Part shown: positions 33,463-43,460 of the stretch, in pieces
How positions within the stretch are numbered: position 1 is the stretch's first letter
Layout: each line of letters opens with the position of its first letter
Assembly: GCA_025054575.1 (NCBI GenBank)
Contig: JANWZN010000006.1
Coordinates: forward strand, 1 to 52,060
Length of the DNA: 52,060 bases
Reading direction: 5' to 3'
Origin: Geminicoccaceae bacterium
Lineage (GTDB): Bacteria; Pseudomonadota; Alphaproteobacteria; Geminicoccales; Geminicoccaceae
Program-made: the position numbers and the translations under genes
Notes under the pieces: model-generated
Told to the model about the DNA's origin: nothing
Database searches by the model: none
What the model saw: the letters and a program-made list of their open reading frames with translations, nothing else

Positions 33463-35081
33463 GGCAGCGAACCCGTTTCGGCGAGCTTAGCGACGGCGCC
33501 GGCCCGGGCCGCGGCGAGGCGGGCGGAGCGGATCCCCGCGACCGCGAGGACGGCCCCTGCTCGCTGGACTTCGGCCAGCCGGCGATCGGGCGGAACGGCG
33601 GGACAGCCCGGCCGGAGGGCAGCGAGCAGGACATCGGCGCGGTCGATCTCGTCTGCGAGCGCGAGCCAGGGCGGGAGGATCGGCTCGACCGTGCCGGGCT
33701 CGCCGCAGACGGCGACGAGCCAGGGTCGGCCGGGACGGCCGAGGCCCTCGCGGTCGAGCGCGGCGGCGGTTTCTCGGGCGAGCTCGCGCAGCGCGGTGCC
33801 CCAATAATCGAGCTCGAAGCGTCCTTGCGCCCCGGCGGTGCCGCCCGCGAGCGCGTTGAAGGCCACGTACTGGTAGGGATGGGTGATCACGAGGCGGGCC
33901 GCGGCCGTCCCCGCGCCGAGGAGCAAGAGGGCCGCCAGCATGAGCCGCGCGCGCGCGCTCGCGGCGCCGAGCAGCCGATCGAGCCCGATCGCGGCGAGCA
34001 CGGCCAGCGGCGGCAGGACGAAGAGATGATGGCGGATGCCGTCGAAGGCGGTCGGGGCCGCGAGGACGGCGTGCAGGATCGGCCAACCGGCGGCGGTCGC
34101 GACCGCGACCAGCCGCGGATCGGCCCAGGCGCCGCGCCCGCCGAAGAGGACCAACGCCGCCAGGCCCAGGAGCACGATCTCGGGCAGCTTCGAGGCCAAC
34201 AGCACGAGCAGATAGCGGCGCGGCGCCTCGGTCGCCGGGAGAACGGCGCCCTCGAACAGGATCGGCGTCGGGAAGTCGAGGCTCGCGAAGTGGCGGATCG
34301 CTTCGACCAGGTGGTCGGGCCCGAGGCCGATCCAGGGCCAGGTGAGGAGGGTGACCAGAACGGCGACCGGAACGGAAGGCAGGAGACGCCACAGCCCCGG
34401 GGCCACATCCGCGAGCGCCGGGCCCGGACCGAGCCTGCGGGTCCGGGCCGCTACCGACAGGAGCAGCGGCAGGAGAAGAGCCAGGGGTGCCGCGAGGCCA
34501 CCCACCCTCACGCCCACCGCCGCGCCCGTGGCGAGGCCGAAGCCCACGACCGACGAGAGCCGCGGCCGCGGCCATTCCTCGAGCAGGCGACAAGCGAGCC
34601 ACAGCGCGAGCGCCATCGCGGTCGCGAAGGGGATGTCCTTGGCGTTGATGAACATGTGCCCGTACCAGTCGGGCATCAGGGCGAGCAGGAGGGCCGCGAA
34701 CAGCCCGGCGCGCGCGCCCGCGATGCGCCGGGCGATGGCCGCGGTCGCGGCGACACCGGCGATCCCGACCAGGGCACAGGCGAGGTGACGGCCGAGGAAC
34801 GGATCGCCCGGCACGAAGGGCTCGAGCGCCGCCCAGAGAAGCTCGAAGGCGCCGCCGTAATAAGCGAGATCGGCGAACTCGGCGAAGCGGCGGTCGACGA
34901 GCCCGCTCGTGTAGAAGTCGAGCAAGAGGCGACCATAGGTCCGCAGCCCCGGCTCGTCCCAGCCGACGCCGTAATCGGCGAAGGTGGCGAGCGCGAGGGT
35001 CGCCAAGCCGAGCAGGGCGAGCAGGCTCGCCAGGTCCCGGATCCCCCCCTCCGGGCCGGTCGCGAGGGAGGGCGTCTTCAC
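33459..35081 (-). CDS. GT39/ArnT-like membrane glycosyltransferase
   Basis: A 540-aa polytopic protein with about 11-12 membrane segments. The first periplasmic loop carries GWDEPGLRTYG, whose acidic pair suits the catalytic site of PMT/ArnT-type enzymes; HMFINAKDIPFATAMAL and a C-terminal HPYQYVAFN periplasmic region are also typical. Such enzymes transfer a sugar from a polyprenyl-phosphate carrier. It starts with a GTG overlapping the GtrB-like stop (GTGA) and its own stop overlaps the methyltransferase start, so the three genes are one operon. Confidence 0.85.
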   Translation of the reverse strand: MKTPSLATGPEGGIRDLASLLALLGLATLALATFADYGVGWDEPGLRTYGRLLLDFYTSGLVDRRFAEFADLAYYGGAFELLWAALEPFVPGDPFLGRHLACALVGIAGVAATAAIARRIAGARAGLFAALLLALMPDWYGHMFINAKDIPFATAMALALWLACRLLEEWPRPRLSSVVGFGLATGAAVGVRVGGLAAPLALLLPLLLSVAARTRRLGPGPALADVAPGLWRLLPSVPVAVLVTLLTWPWIGLGPDHLVEAIRHFASLDFPTPILFEGAVLPATEAPRRYLLVLLASKLPEIVLLGLAALVLFGGRGAWADPRLVAVATAAGWPILHAVLAAPTAFDGIRHHLFVLPPLAVLAAIGLDRLLGAASARARLMLAALLLLGAGTAAARLVITHPYQYVAFNALAGGTAGAQGRFELDYWGTALRELARETAAALDREGLGRPGRPWLVAVCGEPGTVEPILPPWLALADEIDRADVLLAALRPGCPAVPPDRRLAEVQRAGAVLAVAGIRSARLAAARAGAVAKLAETGSLP

Positions 35082-36115
35082 CGAGACGGACTCGCGGTTC
35101 CCGCGCGCGCGGGGCCCGGCGCCGGGGCTGCGGCGGACCCGCGCGGCTCGGCCGCATCCGGCCGCGGCTCGCGGGACTCGTCGAACCCGATCGCCTCGCG
35201 CACCAGAAAGAGCGGCCGATGTTTCACTTCGGCGAAGATCCGGCCGACATATTCGCCCATCACCCCGAGGCCGATGAGCTGGACCCCCGAGAGCAGCATG
35301 ATGGCAACGATGAGCGAGGGATAGCCGGGCAGATCGGCGCCGAACAGGACCGTGCGGATCAAGATGTAGGCACCGTAGAGGAGGGCGAAGGCGGAGACGG
35401 CGAGGCCGAGATAGGACCAGACCCGCAACGGGATCGTGCTGAAGGCGGTGATGCCGTCGACGGCGAGCCGCCAGAGGGCCAAGAGGTCGAAGCGCGAGCC
35501 GCCCTCGGCCCGCTCGGCGACCTCGTAGGGCACACCGATCTGCTTGAAGCCGACCCAGGAATAGAGCCCCTTGGTGAACCGGGTGCGCTCCTCGAGCAGG
35601 TTCAAGGCGTCGACCACCTTGCGGTCCATGAGCCGGAAGTCGCCGGCCCCGGGCGGCAGGTCGGTCTGGCTCAACAGCGCGAACAGGCGATAGAAGGCCT
35701 TGGAGAGCCAGCGCCGCAGCGGGCCGTCGAGCCGCCGGTCGGTGCGCTGGGCGTAGACCATCTCGAAGCCCCGCCGCCACAGCTCGAGGAAGCGCTCGAT
35801 CAGCTCGGGCGGGTGCTGCAGATCGGCGTCCATCAGCACGACCGCGTCGCCGCGGGCGTAACGGAGGCCGGCCGCGATCGCCACCTCCTTGCCGAAATTG
35901 CGGCTCAGCGACACGATCTTGACCCGCGGGTCGACCGCGCGCAGGAGGCGGAGCATGTCGAGCGTGCCGTCCGTGCTGCCGTCGTCGACGCAGACCATCT
36001 CGGCCGACTCGCCCAGCCGGTCGAGCACGGCGCGCAGCCGTTCGTGCAAGGGCCCTAAGTTCTTGGCCTCGTTGCGCATCGGCACGACGATCGAAAGCGT
36101 GGGGGTACCGGGCAT
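35078..36115 (-). CDS. GtrB/ArnC-like polyprenyl-phosphate glycosyltransferase
   Basis: A 345-aa GT2 enzyme with two C-terminal membrane helices (~230-300). Motifs are VVPMRNEAKNL (10-20), VDDGSTDGT (43-51), DADLQHPPE (96-104) and SRNFGKEVAI. It makes a polyprenyl-phosphate-linked sugar, which the following GT39 enzyme can use and which GtrA-type proteins flip. The last ~30 residues are a Pro/Ala-rich disordered tail. The ATG at 36115 has AAGGAGG upstream and is the first gene of the operon. Confidence 0.92.
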   Translation of the reverse strand: MPGTPTLSIVVPMRNEAKNLGPLHERLRAVLDRLGESAEMVCVDDGSTDGTLDMLRLLRAVDPRVKIVSLSRNFGKEVAIAAGLRYARGDAVVLMDADLQHPPELIERFLELWRRGFEMVYAQRTDRRLDGPLRRWLSKAFYRLFALLSQTDLPPGAGDFRLMDRKVVDALNLLEERTRFTKGLYSWVGFKQIGVPYEVAERAEGGSRFDLLALWRLAVDGITAFSTIPLRVWSYLGLAVSAFALLYGAYILIRTVLFGADLPGYPSLIVAIMLLSGVQLIGLGVMGEYVGRIFAEVKHRPLFLVREAIGFDESREPRPDAAEPRGSAAAPAPGPARAGTASPSR

Positions 36116-36172
36116 GAGCCTCCTTCGGACCCGCGGCCGGGCGCAGGCTGGTGCGCGCGCGTCCTCGCGTCA

Positions 36173-37081
36173 ATGGTGGTCGCGTTGACGGTCGCCGGCC
36201 CGCGTCCGCTCGTGCTCTGCGCCGACGATTACGGCCTCTCGCCCGGGGTCGACCAGGGGATCCTCGAGCTCTTGGCGGCCGGCCGGCTTTCGGCCGTCTC
36301 CTGCATGACCGCGACCCCGCGCTGGCCCGAGGCGGCCGCGCAGCTCCTGCCCTGGCGCGATCGGGTCGACATCGGTCTGCATCTGACGCTGACCGATCAG
36401 GAGCCGGCCGGTTCGGCCCCGATTCTCGCACCCGCGGGACGGCTGCCCTCGCTCGGCCGGCTCGCCCGCGCCCTCCTCGTCGACCGCTGGGCGCGGGCCG
36501 AAGCGGCCGAACAGCTCGACCGCCAGCTCGCCTCCTTCGAGCGCGCGCTGGGCCGGCCGCCGGACCACATCGACGGCCACCAGCACGCGCACGCCCTGCC
36601 CGGGATCCGCGGCGCGGTGATCGCGGCCGCCTGGCGGCTCGGCGCGCGGCGGCGGGTCTATCTGCGCAGCACCTGGGAGAGCCCTTTTGCGATCCTCCGC
36701 CGCGGCGGCGAGCGGCGCAAGGCGCTCGTCCTCGCGCTCATAGGCCGCGGCCTGCATCGGCAGGCGGCGCGCGCCGGGGTGCCGAGCAACGACAGCTTTC
36801 GCGGTGCCACCACCTTCGCCCCCGGGCCGGGATGCCGCGAGGAGTTCCGCCGCTTCTTCGCGGGCCCCGGCACGCGGCCCCTGGTGATGTGCCATCCCGG
36901 CCGGGTCGACGCCGAGCTCGCGGCGCGCGATCCCTTGACCGGGCGGCGCGAGGACGAGCTCCGCTATTTCGCGAGCCCGGGCTTCCTCCACGACCTCGCC
37001 GAGGCGGGCGTGTATCTCGCCCGCTTCGACGGGACACCGGTCGGCGCGCACGACCCGGCCGCGGCGCCGTCGCCCCCGTGA
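36173..37081 (+). CDS. ChbG/HpnK-like carbohydrate deacetylase (YdjC family)
   Basis: A 302-aa zinc-dependent deacetylase. The metal/catalytic pattern is Asp18-Asp19 (LCADDYG), His70 (GLHLTLTD) and DHIDGHQHAH at 131-140. HpnK-type members are found in hopanoid gene sets; ChbG acts on chitooligosaccharides. It diverges from the GtrB-like operon by 57 bases, and a link to the same lipid-linked glycan is plausible. The start is uncertain, as no strong RBS precedes the ATG at 36173 and two GTG codons follow closely. Confidence 0.85.
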   Translation: MVVALTVAGPRPLVLCADDYGLSPGVDQGILELLAAGRLSAVSCMTATPRWPEAAAQLLPWRDRVDIGLHLTLTDQEPAGSAPILAPAGRLPSLGRLARALLVDRWARAEAAEQLDRQLASFERALGRPPDHIDGHQHAHALPGIRGAVIAAAWRLGARRRVYLRSTWESPFAILRRGGERRKALVLALIGRGLHRQAARAGVPSNDSFRGATTFAPGPGCREEFRRFFAGPGTRPLVMCHPGRVDAELAARDPLTGRREDELRYFASPGFLHDLAEAGVYLARFDGTPVGAHDPAAAPSPP

Positions 37082-37086
37082 CGCGA

Positions 37087-37112
37087 ACGCCCCCGGGGGG
37101 ACCCGGGGGCGT
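37087..37112. terminator. Strong GC hairpin between convergent genes
   Basis: A perfect 11-bp stem (ACGCCCCCGGG/CCCGGGGGCGT) with a 4-base loop sits six bases after the deacetylase stop and 32 bases before the end of the sugar-binding-protein gene. It has no T-run on either strand. Its position between two convergent stops supports a bidirectional terminator or 3' end stabiliser. Confidence 0.55.
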
Positions 37113-37144
37113 CGCGGCTCGCACCGTAGCGCGATCGATCGGGA

Positions 37145-38161
37145 TCAGCCGCCGATGCAGGTCTTGATGGTCTCGGGCGTGCACTTGTCGAGACCCGTAT
37201 AGGTCGGGTCCTTGGGCATCTTCTTGTTCTCGATGATGTCGACCATGAAGTACATGGTCTTGTAGCCCATCTCGAAGGGCCGCTGGCCGACCTGGCCGAG
37301 CGAGAGCCCCTCTTCCATGAGCTTCATCTGCACGGGCAGCGTGTCGGCGACGACGAGGGCCAGCGACTTCGAGGCGATCCGATCCCTGTGCTTGGAGGCG
37401 ACCCGGCGATAGGCGTCGGGCACGAACTGCGGGAACCCGCCCGTCGGCACGAAGGCATCGAGCGTCGGGTTCTTGGCGAGCACGTCCTCCATCTGCTGGA
37501 CGGCGCGGTTGAAGTCGTCGTCGGTGTAGAGCGGGCAGCCGGCGATCTCGGTCCAGCCGCCCTGGCCGGTGAGCCGCTCGCCCGGGGCCTTGTCCGACTT
37601 CTTGCCCGAGAGCGTGTCGCGAATGCCCTGCATGCGCTCGTTGTGGTTGGCGGCCGCGGCACCGCCCGACTGGATGCAGATCGTCCCGCCATTGGGCTTG
37701 ATCGACTTGACGATCTCGGCGAGGCCGACGCCGATCTCGTAATTGTGGGTGCCGACATAGGCGATCCTGAGCGCCTTGTCCTTCTCGAGCAGGTCGGCGT
37801 CGAAGGTGAGGACCGGGATCCCGGCCTTCTTGGCCTCGGCCAGCGCCACCGCCATGGCGGCGGCATTCGAGGGCGAGACCACGAGCCCGTCGACCTTGCG
37901 CCGGATCAGGTCGTTGACCATCTGCACTTGTTCCTCGCCGCCGCCGTGCTCGCCGGGGCCGACGTAGAGGCACTCGATCTTGCCGCCGAGTTCGCGCTCG
38001 GCCTTCTTGCAGCCGTCGCGGGCCTGGTCGAAGAACGGATTGTTGACGTTCTTGGGCACGAGCGCGATCGTGAGTTTCTTGCCCTGGGCCAGGGCGTCTT
38101 GGCCGCCCACGAACGCGGCCACGGCGACCGCTGCGGTGGCGAGCAACAGCTTTTTCAGCAT
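37145..38161 (-). CDS. Sugar ABC transporter periplasmic binding protein
   Basis: A 338-aa ribose/fructose-type binding protein (Peripla_BP_4). A signal peptide covers residues 1-25 (cleavage after ALA). The mature part begins KKLTIALVPKNVNNPFFDQ, the standard first strand of RbsB/FrcB relatives, with DGLVVSPSNA and PTGGFPQF in the ligand cleft. The ATG at 38161 has GGGAGG upstream. It is the last of three transporter genes (ATPase, permease, binding protein) on the minus strand. The sugar is not determined; the dehydratase nearby points to a pentose or similar aldose. Confidence 0.9.
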   Translation of the reverse strand: MLKKLLLATAAVAVAAFVGGQDALAQGKKLTIALVPKNVNNPFFDQARDGCKKAERELGGKIECLYVGPGEHGGGEEQVQMVNDLIRRKVDGLVVSPSNAAAMAVALAEAKKAGIPVLTFDADLLEKDKALRIAYVGTHNYEIGVGLAEIVKSIKPNGGTICIQSGGAAAANHNERMQGIRDTLSGKKSDKAPGERLTGQGGWTEIAGCPLYTDDDFNRAVQQMEDVLAKNPTLDAFVPTGGFPQFVPDAYRRVASKHRDRIASKSLALVVADTLPVQMKLMEEGLSLGQVGQRPFEMGYKTMYFMVDIIENKKMPKDPTYTGLDKCTPETIKTCIGG

Positions 38162-38205
38162 GAAAAGGCCTCCCGATTGGCTCACTCGAGGTTTCCCGCG
38201 GCGGT

Positions 38206-39252
38206 TCAGCCGCGGCTCCGTCCGCGGATCCGTTCCAACAGGACCGCGAGGATGATGAACAGCCCGACGAAGAGATCGTACCAGTTGGCATCGACCCCGA
38301 ACATGATCAGGCTGTTGCGAATCAAGAAGATGAGCGCCGCGCCGATGAACCCGCCATAGGCCCCGCCCTCTCCGCCCATGAGGTTGGTGCCGCCGATCAC
38401 GGCCGCGGCGATGACGTAGAGCTCCCAGGTGCGGCCCATGCCGTTGCTGGCCGAGCCGTTGTAGCCCGTGAGCATCAAGGCGGCGATCGCGGTCGTCAGC
38501 CCGCAGACCATGTAGGCCTGGAGCTTGATGCGGTCGACCGGGATGCCGGTCAGGCGCGCCGCCTGCTCGTTGCCGCCGATCGCGTACAGATAGCGCCCCC
38601 AGGGCACGAAGCGGAAGACGAAGCCGAAGACGAAGGTCAAGGCGACCAGCACGAGGAACTGGTGCGAGAGATAGAAGGTCCCGCCGTCGAACCAGGGAAA
38701 GGCGATCTGGCCGCCGCCGATCTCTTTGAAGGTGTCGCCGCCGGGGCCGAAGTCGTAGATGATCCGGTTCTCCGAGAGGACGACCGCGAGCGAGCGGTAG
38801 ATCGAGAGCGTGCCGAGCGTGACGACGAAGGGCGGCAGCTTGACATAGGCCACGAGTGCCCCGTTGACGGCACCGGCGGCACAGCCGACCGCGAGCCCGG
38901 CGCCGATTCCGACCCACCAGGGCATCCCGGCCTCGAGCAATCGGGCGGTGGCGATGCCGACGAGCGCCATCATCGAGCCGACCGAGAGGTCGATGCCGCG
39001 GGTCAAGATCACGGCGATCATCCCCATCGCCATGATCCCGATCGGCGCGAAGTTCCGCGTGATGTTGAAGAAATTGTCGCGGGTCGGGAACGTCACCGGC
39101 TCGTACCAGGCGGTCGCGACGCAGATCAGCGCCACCGTGAGGGTCACCCAGAACGCCTGATTGGCGACGATCCGCGCCAGCAGGCTGCGTTCCTCGAGCC
39201 GGGTCACCTCCTCGATCGCGACGCTGGTCTGGACCGGTCGAGCGGACTGCAT
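38206..39252 (-). CDS. Sugar ABC transporter permease (RbsC/FrcC family)
   Basis: A 348-aa polytopic permease (BPD_transp_2). Family signatures are GIMAMGMIAVILTRGIDLSV, VTLGTLSIYRSLA, and GGNEQAARLTGI before the EAA-like loop, with GGEGGAYGGFIGA near the end. It lies 18 bases after the ATPase stop and 44 before the binding protein, forming one transporter operon. Confidence 0.92.
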   Translation of the reverse strand: MQSARPVQTSVAIEEVTRLEERSLLARIVANQAFWVTLTVALICVATAWYEPVTFPTRDNFFNITRNFAPIGIMAMGMIAVILTRGIDLSVGSMMALVGIATARLLEAGMPWWVGIGAGLAVGCAAGAVNGALVAYVKLPPFVVTLGTLSIYRSLAVVLSENRIIYDFGPGGDTFKEIGGGQIAFPWFDGGTFYLSHQFLVLVALTFVFGFVFRFVPWGRYLYAIGGNEQAARLTGIPVDRIKLQAYMVCGLTTAIAALMLTGYNGSASNGMGRTWELYVIAAAVIGGTNLMGGEGGAYGGFIGAALIFLIRNSLIMFGVDANWYDLFVGLFIILAVLLERIRGRSRG

Positions 39253-39270
39253 CGGGGCTCCGGCTGCCTC

Positions 39271-40011
39271 TCAGGCGGTGGCGATCGCGCCGGTGATGAG
39301 GCCCGTGACCTCCTCCGGCGAGGTGGCGGCGATCGGCTTGTCGGCCACCCGGGTGCCGCGGCGGAGCACCATCACCCGGGTGCAGACCGCGAACACGTCG
39401 GGCATGCGATGGCTGATCAGGATGACGGCGTGGCCGGTGTCGCGCAGCCGGCGGATGAGGTCCAACACCTCGGCCACCTGGCGGACGCTGATCGCGGCGG
39501 TGGGCTCGTCCATGAGCACGAACTTGGGGTCGGAAAGGCGGGTCCGCGCGATCGCCACCGCCTGGCGCTGGCCACCCGACATCTGCCGGACCAGGTCACG
39601 GGGCCGGGTCTCGCTCTTGAGCTCCTTGAAGAGCTCCGCCGCCCGCTCGAAGATCTTCTTGAAGTCGACGAGCGAAAGCGGCCCGACCCTTTTTTTGATT
39701 TCCCGCCCGAGATAGACGTTCTCCCCCGCACTCATGTTGTCGCAGAGTGCCAAGTCCTGATAGACGACCTCGATGCCTTGGGCCCGCGCGTCCAAGGGCT
39801 TGTGGAAATGCTGCGGCACGCCGTCGATCAGGATTTCGCCCGAGGAGGGCGGAAAATTGCCGGCGATGATCTTGACGAGGGTGGACTTGCCGGCGCCGTT
39901 GTCGCCCATGAGGCCCAGAACCTCGCCCGACTCGAGCCGCAGGTCGACGCCGCGCAAGGCCTCGATGGCACCGAAATGTTTGGTGATGCCCCGGAGTTCC
40001 AGGACCGCCAA
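39271..40011 (-). CDS. Sugar ABC transporter ATPase, single-domain (FrcA-like)
   Basis: A 246-aa ATPase with only one nucleotide-binding domain, as in FrcA rather than the double RbsA. Walker A GDNGAGKST spans 36-44; the signature reads MSGGQRQAV and Walker B VLMDEPTAAIS. It starts with a TTG at 40011 preceded by GGGGAGG; an upstream in-frame codon would add an unrelated leader. First gene of the transporter operon, about 320 bases downstream of the ilvD-type dehydratase on the same strand. Confidence 0.9.
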   Translation of the reverse strand: MAVLELRGITKHFGAIEALRGVDLRLESGEVLGLMGDNGAGKSTLVKIIAGNFPPSSGEILIDGVPQHFHKPLDARAQGIEVVYQDLALCDNMSAGENVYLGREIKKRVGPLSLVDFKKIFERAAELFKELKSETRPRDLVRQMSGGQRQAVAIARTRLSDPKFVLMDEPTAAISVRQVAEVLDLIRRLRDTGHAVILISHRMPDVFAVCTRVMVLRRGTRVADKPIAATSPEEVTGLITGAIATA

Positions 40012-40111
40012 TGCTCGCCTCCCCGGGCCCGGAACACCAAGGGGTCCGAACCTCGCGGGCGGAGCATACACGCCAACTCGGGACGGTAAAGCCGCGAGCC
40101 CCGGCCCGAGG

Positions 40112-40140
40112 CTGACAGGAGCCGAAGCCTCGGTTACAAG
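40112..40140 (+). promoter_or_regulatory. Candidate sigma70-type promoter before a small ORF
   Basis: CTGACA at 40112-40117 and TACAAG at 40135-40140 are separated by exactly 17 bases (five of six and four of six consensus matches). The expected transcription start, six or seven bases past the -10, coincides with the ATG at 40147. Confidence 0.45.
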
Positions 40141-40146
40141 TCGGAC

Positions 40147-40287
40147 ATGAACCCCTGCTTTTTCCTGATCCGGCCGCCGCGCGCGCTCGACGGCCCGTTG
40201 CCGCCGAGCCTGCTCGGGCGGCTCGGCCGCACGCTCCTGGCGCTGCTCGCCATCTATCTCGCGGCCATGGCGTTGGCGGCGGGCTGA
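40147..40287 (+). CDS. Small putative membrane peptide, possibly leaderless
   Basis: A 46-aa frame beginning MNPCFFLIRPPRALDG and ending in a hydrophobic helix (LLALLAIYLAAMALAAG). It has no Shine-Dalgarno sequence; instead a promoter-like pair places transcription start at the ATG itself, as in leaderless alphaproteobacterial mRNAs. A short hairpin begins right after the stop. It lies between the transporter and dehydratase genes on the opposite strand. No family is recognised. The chain of promoter, ORF and hairpin is suggestive, but a 46-codon frame in GC-rich DNA can be chance. Confidence 0.4.
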   Translation: MNPCFFLIRPPRALDGPLPPSLLGRLGRTLLALLAIYLAAMALAAG

Positions 40288-40305
40288 AGCGGCCGAGCGG
40301 CCGCT
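40288..40305. terminator. Short hairpin between the small ORF and the dehydratase gene
   Basis: AGCGGCC/GGCCGCT forms a 7-bp perfect stem with a GAGC loop, starting on the base after the small ORF stop and lying 26 bases from the dehydratase stop on the other strand. No T-run follows. It may serve both convergent transcripts. Confidence 0.35.
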
Positions 40306-40330
40306 CGCTCGCGGTGCCCGAGCCGGCGCG

Positions 40331-42061
<1,731 letters not shown>

Positions 42062-42091
42062 GCTCGCCTCCCGTCCTGCTCGGCCTGCGGG

Positions 42092-43375
42092 TTAGCCGTC
42101 GCGCGCACGCGGCTCAACCAGATCCGCAGGCGGGCTGCCTTGCGCCGCCGAGGCCCCTGGCGGTCCCGCCGCGATCAGCTCCGGGATCCACAGGACGAGG
42201 AGGGCGGTGGCCGCGAGCCCGAGGCCGGCGATCGAGAGTAGCGCCGGTTGCGGTCCGAGCCGTTCGCCCAAGAGCCCCACGAGAAGGAAGCCCAAGGGTG
42301 CCGTTCCGATCGCGGTCGTGACGACGCCCAGCACGCGCAGCCGCAGGGCCGGTGGGGCGGCCGCGAGCGGGATCGTCATCTGCATCGCCGAGAAGCCGGC
42401 CATCCCGGCCCCGGCGGCGAAGAGGCAGGGCAGGGCCAGAAGCGGCGAAGGCGCGAGCGCGTAACCGATCACGCCCAGCATCAGCGAGGCGACACCGCCC
42501 GTGTAGATCCGGCGGAACGCGGTCGGGCGGGCGCGCGCCACGATCCAGAGTGCGGCGAGCACGCCCGCGAGCCCGTCCACGCCCAAGAGCAGGCCGATCG
42601 CGGCGGGATCGAGGCCGAAGCGGCGTTCGGCGATCACGGGTGCGAGCGCCGTCCAGGGAAAGCCCCAGAGGTTGAAGATCAAGGTCACGAGCACGGCACC
42701 GAGCAACAGCCGGTCGCGGCGCACGGCCGCGAGCCCGTCCCAGAGACCGCCGTCGCGCGCGGGGCCCGGGCGGCGCGCGCGGCGGCTCGCCGGCCTCGCG
42801 CCGATCAGGGCCGCGAGGGCCAGGGCGTAGAGGGCGGCTGCTGCGAGAAAGACGCCGTCGAGGCCCAAAAAGGCCACCACGGCCCCGCCCGCGACCGTGC
42901 CCAGAAGCCGGGTGAGCTGTGCCGAGGCGGCCTCGAGCCCCATGCTCGCCGCCGCGTGCTCGAGGCCCACGGTCTCGCCCAGAAGCGTGCGGCGGACCGG
43001 TTGCTCGATCGTCCAGAAGATCCCGTTGGCGAAGGCGGCCGCGAGCAACAGCGGCAGCCCGAGCCGGTCGCCGAGGCTCGCGGCGAGCATGGCGAGCGAG
43101 GTCGCGAGCATCGCGAGCACGCCCGCCTGCACGACCCGGCGGCGATCGCGGGCCTCGAGGAGCCCGGTCAAGGGCACGCCCAGGAGGAGGAGCGGCAGGA
43201 GCCGAGCGAACGAGGTGGCCGCCACCGCCACGGGCGAGCGCGTGGTCTCGAGCGCCCAGAGCGCGAAGGCCAGCATCTCGAGCCAGCGGACGACCCCGAT
43301 CGCGAGGCCGGCCAGCCAGATCCGGCGGGCCGTGCGATCGCCCAGGACACGGCTCCAACCGAGCGCAGGGAGCAC
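42092..43375 (-). CDS. MFS transporter
   Basis: A 427-aa 12-helix MFS protein. The loop after helix 2 reads GLLEARDRRRVVQAG, and the second half opens with LLLGAVLVTLIFNLWGF. I place the start at the GTG at 43375 with AAAGGAG ten bases upstream; the frame is open further but overlaps the divergent dehydrogenase gene and has no conserved sequence. It is followed after 30 bases by the sugar-acid dehydratase gene, so a role in uptake or efflux of the same acid is possible. Confidence 0.8.
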   Translation of the reverse strand: MLPALGWSRVLGDRTARRIWLAGLAIGVVRWLEMLAFALWALETTRSPVAVAATSFARLLPLLLLGVPLTGLLEARDRRRVVQAGVLAMLATSLAMLAASLGDRLGLPLLLAAAFANGIFWTIEQPVRRTLLGETVGLEHAAASMGLEAASAQLTRLLGTVAGGAVVAFLGLDGVFLAAAALYALALAALIGARPASRRARRPGPARDGGLWDGLAAVRRDRLLLGAVLVTLIFNLWGFPWTALAPVIAERRFGLDPAAIGLLLGVDGLAGVLAALWIVARARPTAFRRIYTGGVASLMLGVIGYALAPSPLLALPCLFAAGAGMAGFSAMQMTIPLAAAPPALRLRVLGVVTTAIGTAPLGFLLVGLLGERLGPQPALLSIAGLGLAATALLVLWIPELIAAGPPGASAAQGSPPADLVEPRARDG

Positions 43376-43390
43376 GTGCAGGCGGCTCCT

Positions 43391-43416
43391 TTGACAAGTA
43401 CCAGGGGTTGCTGTCA
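43391..43416. promoter_or_regulatory. Divergent promoter/operator candidate
   Basis: In the 85 bases between the divergent MFS and dehydrogenase genes, TTGACA (43391-43396) is a full -35 consensus on the plus strand. Its TGACA is mirrored by TGTCA at 43412-43416, forming an inverted pair that could be an operator for a transcription factor. No good -10 matches the TTGACA, so the promoter reading is weak. Confidence 0.3.
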
Positions 43417-43460
43417 GCCTCCCGTGCCGCACCACTATCGTGAGTTGGAAGCCAAGGACC

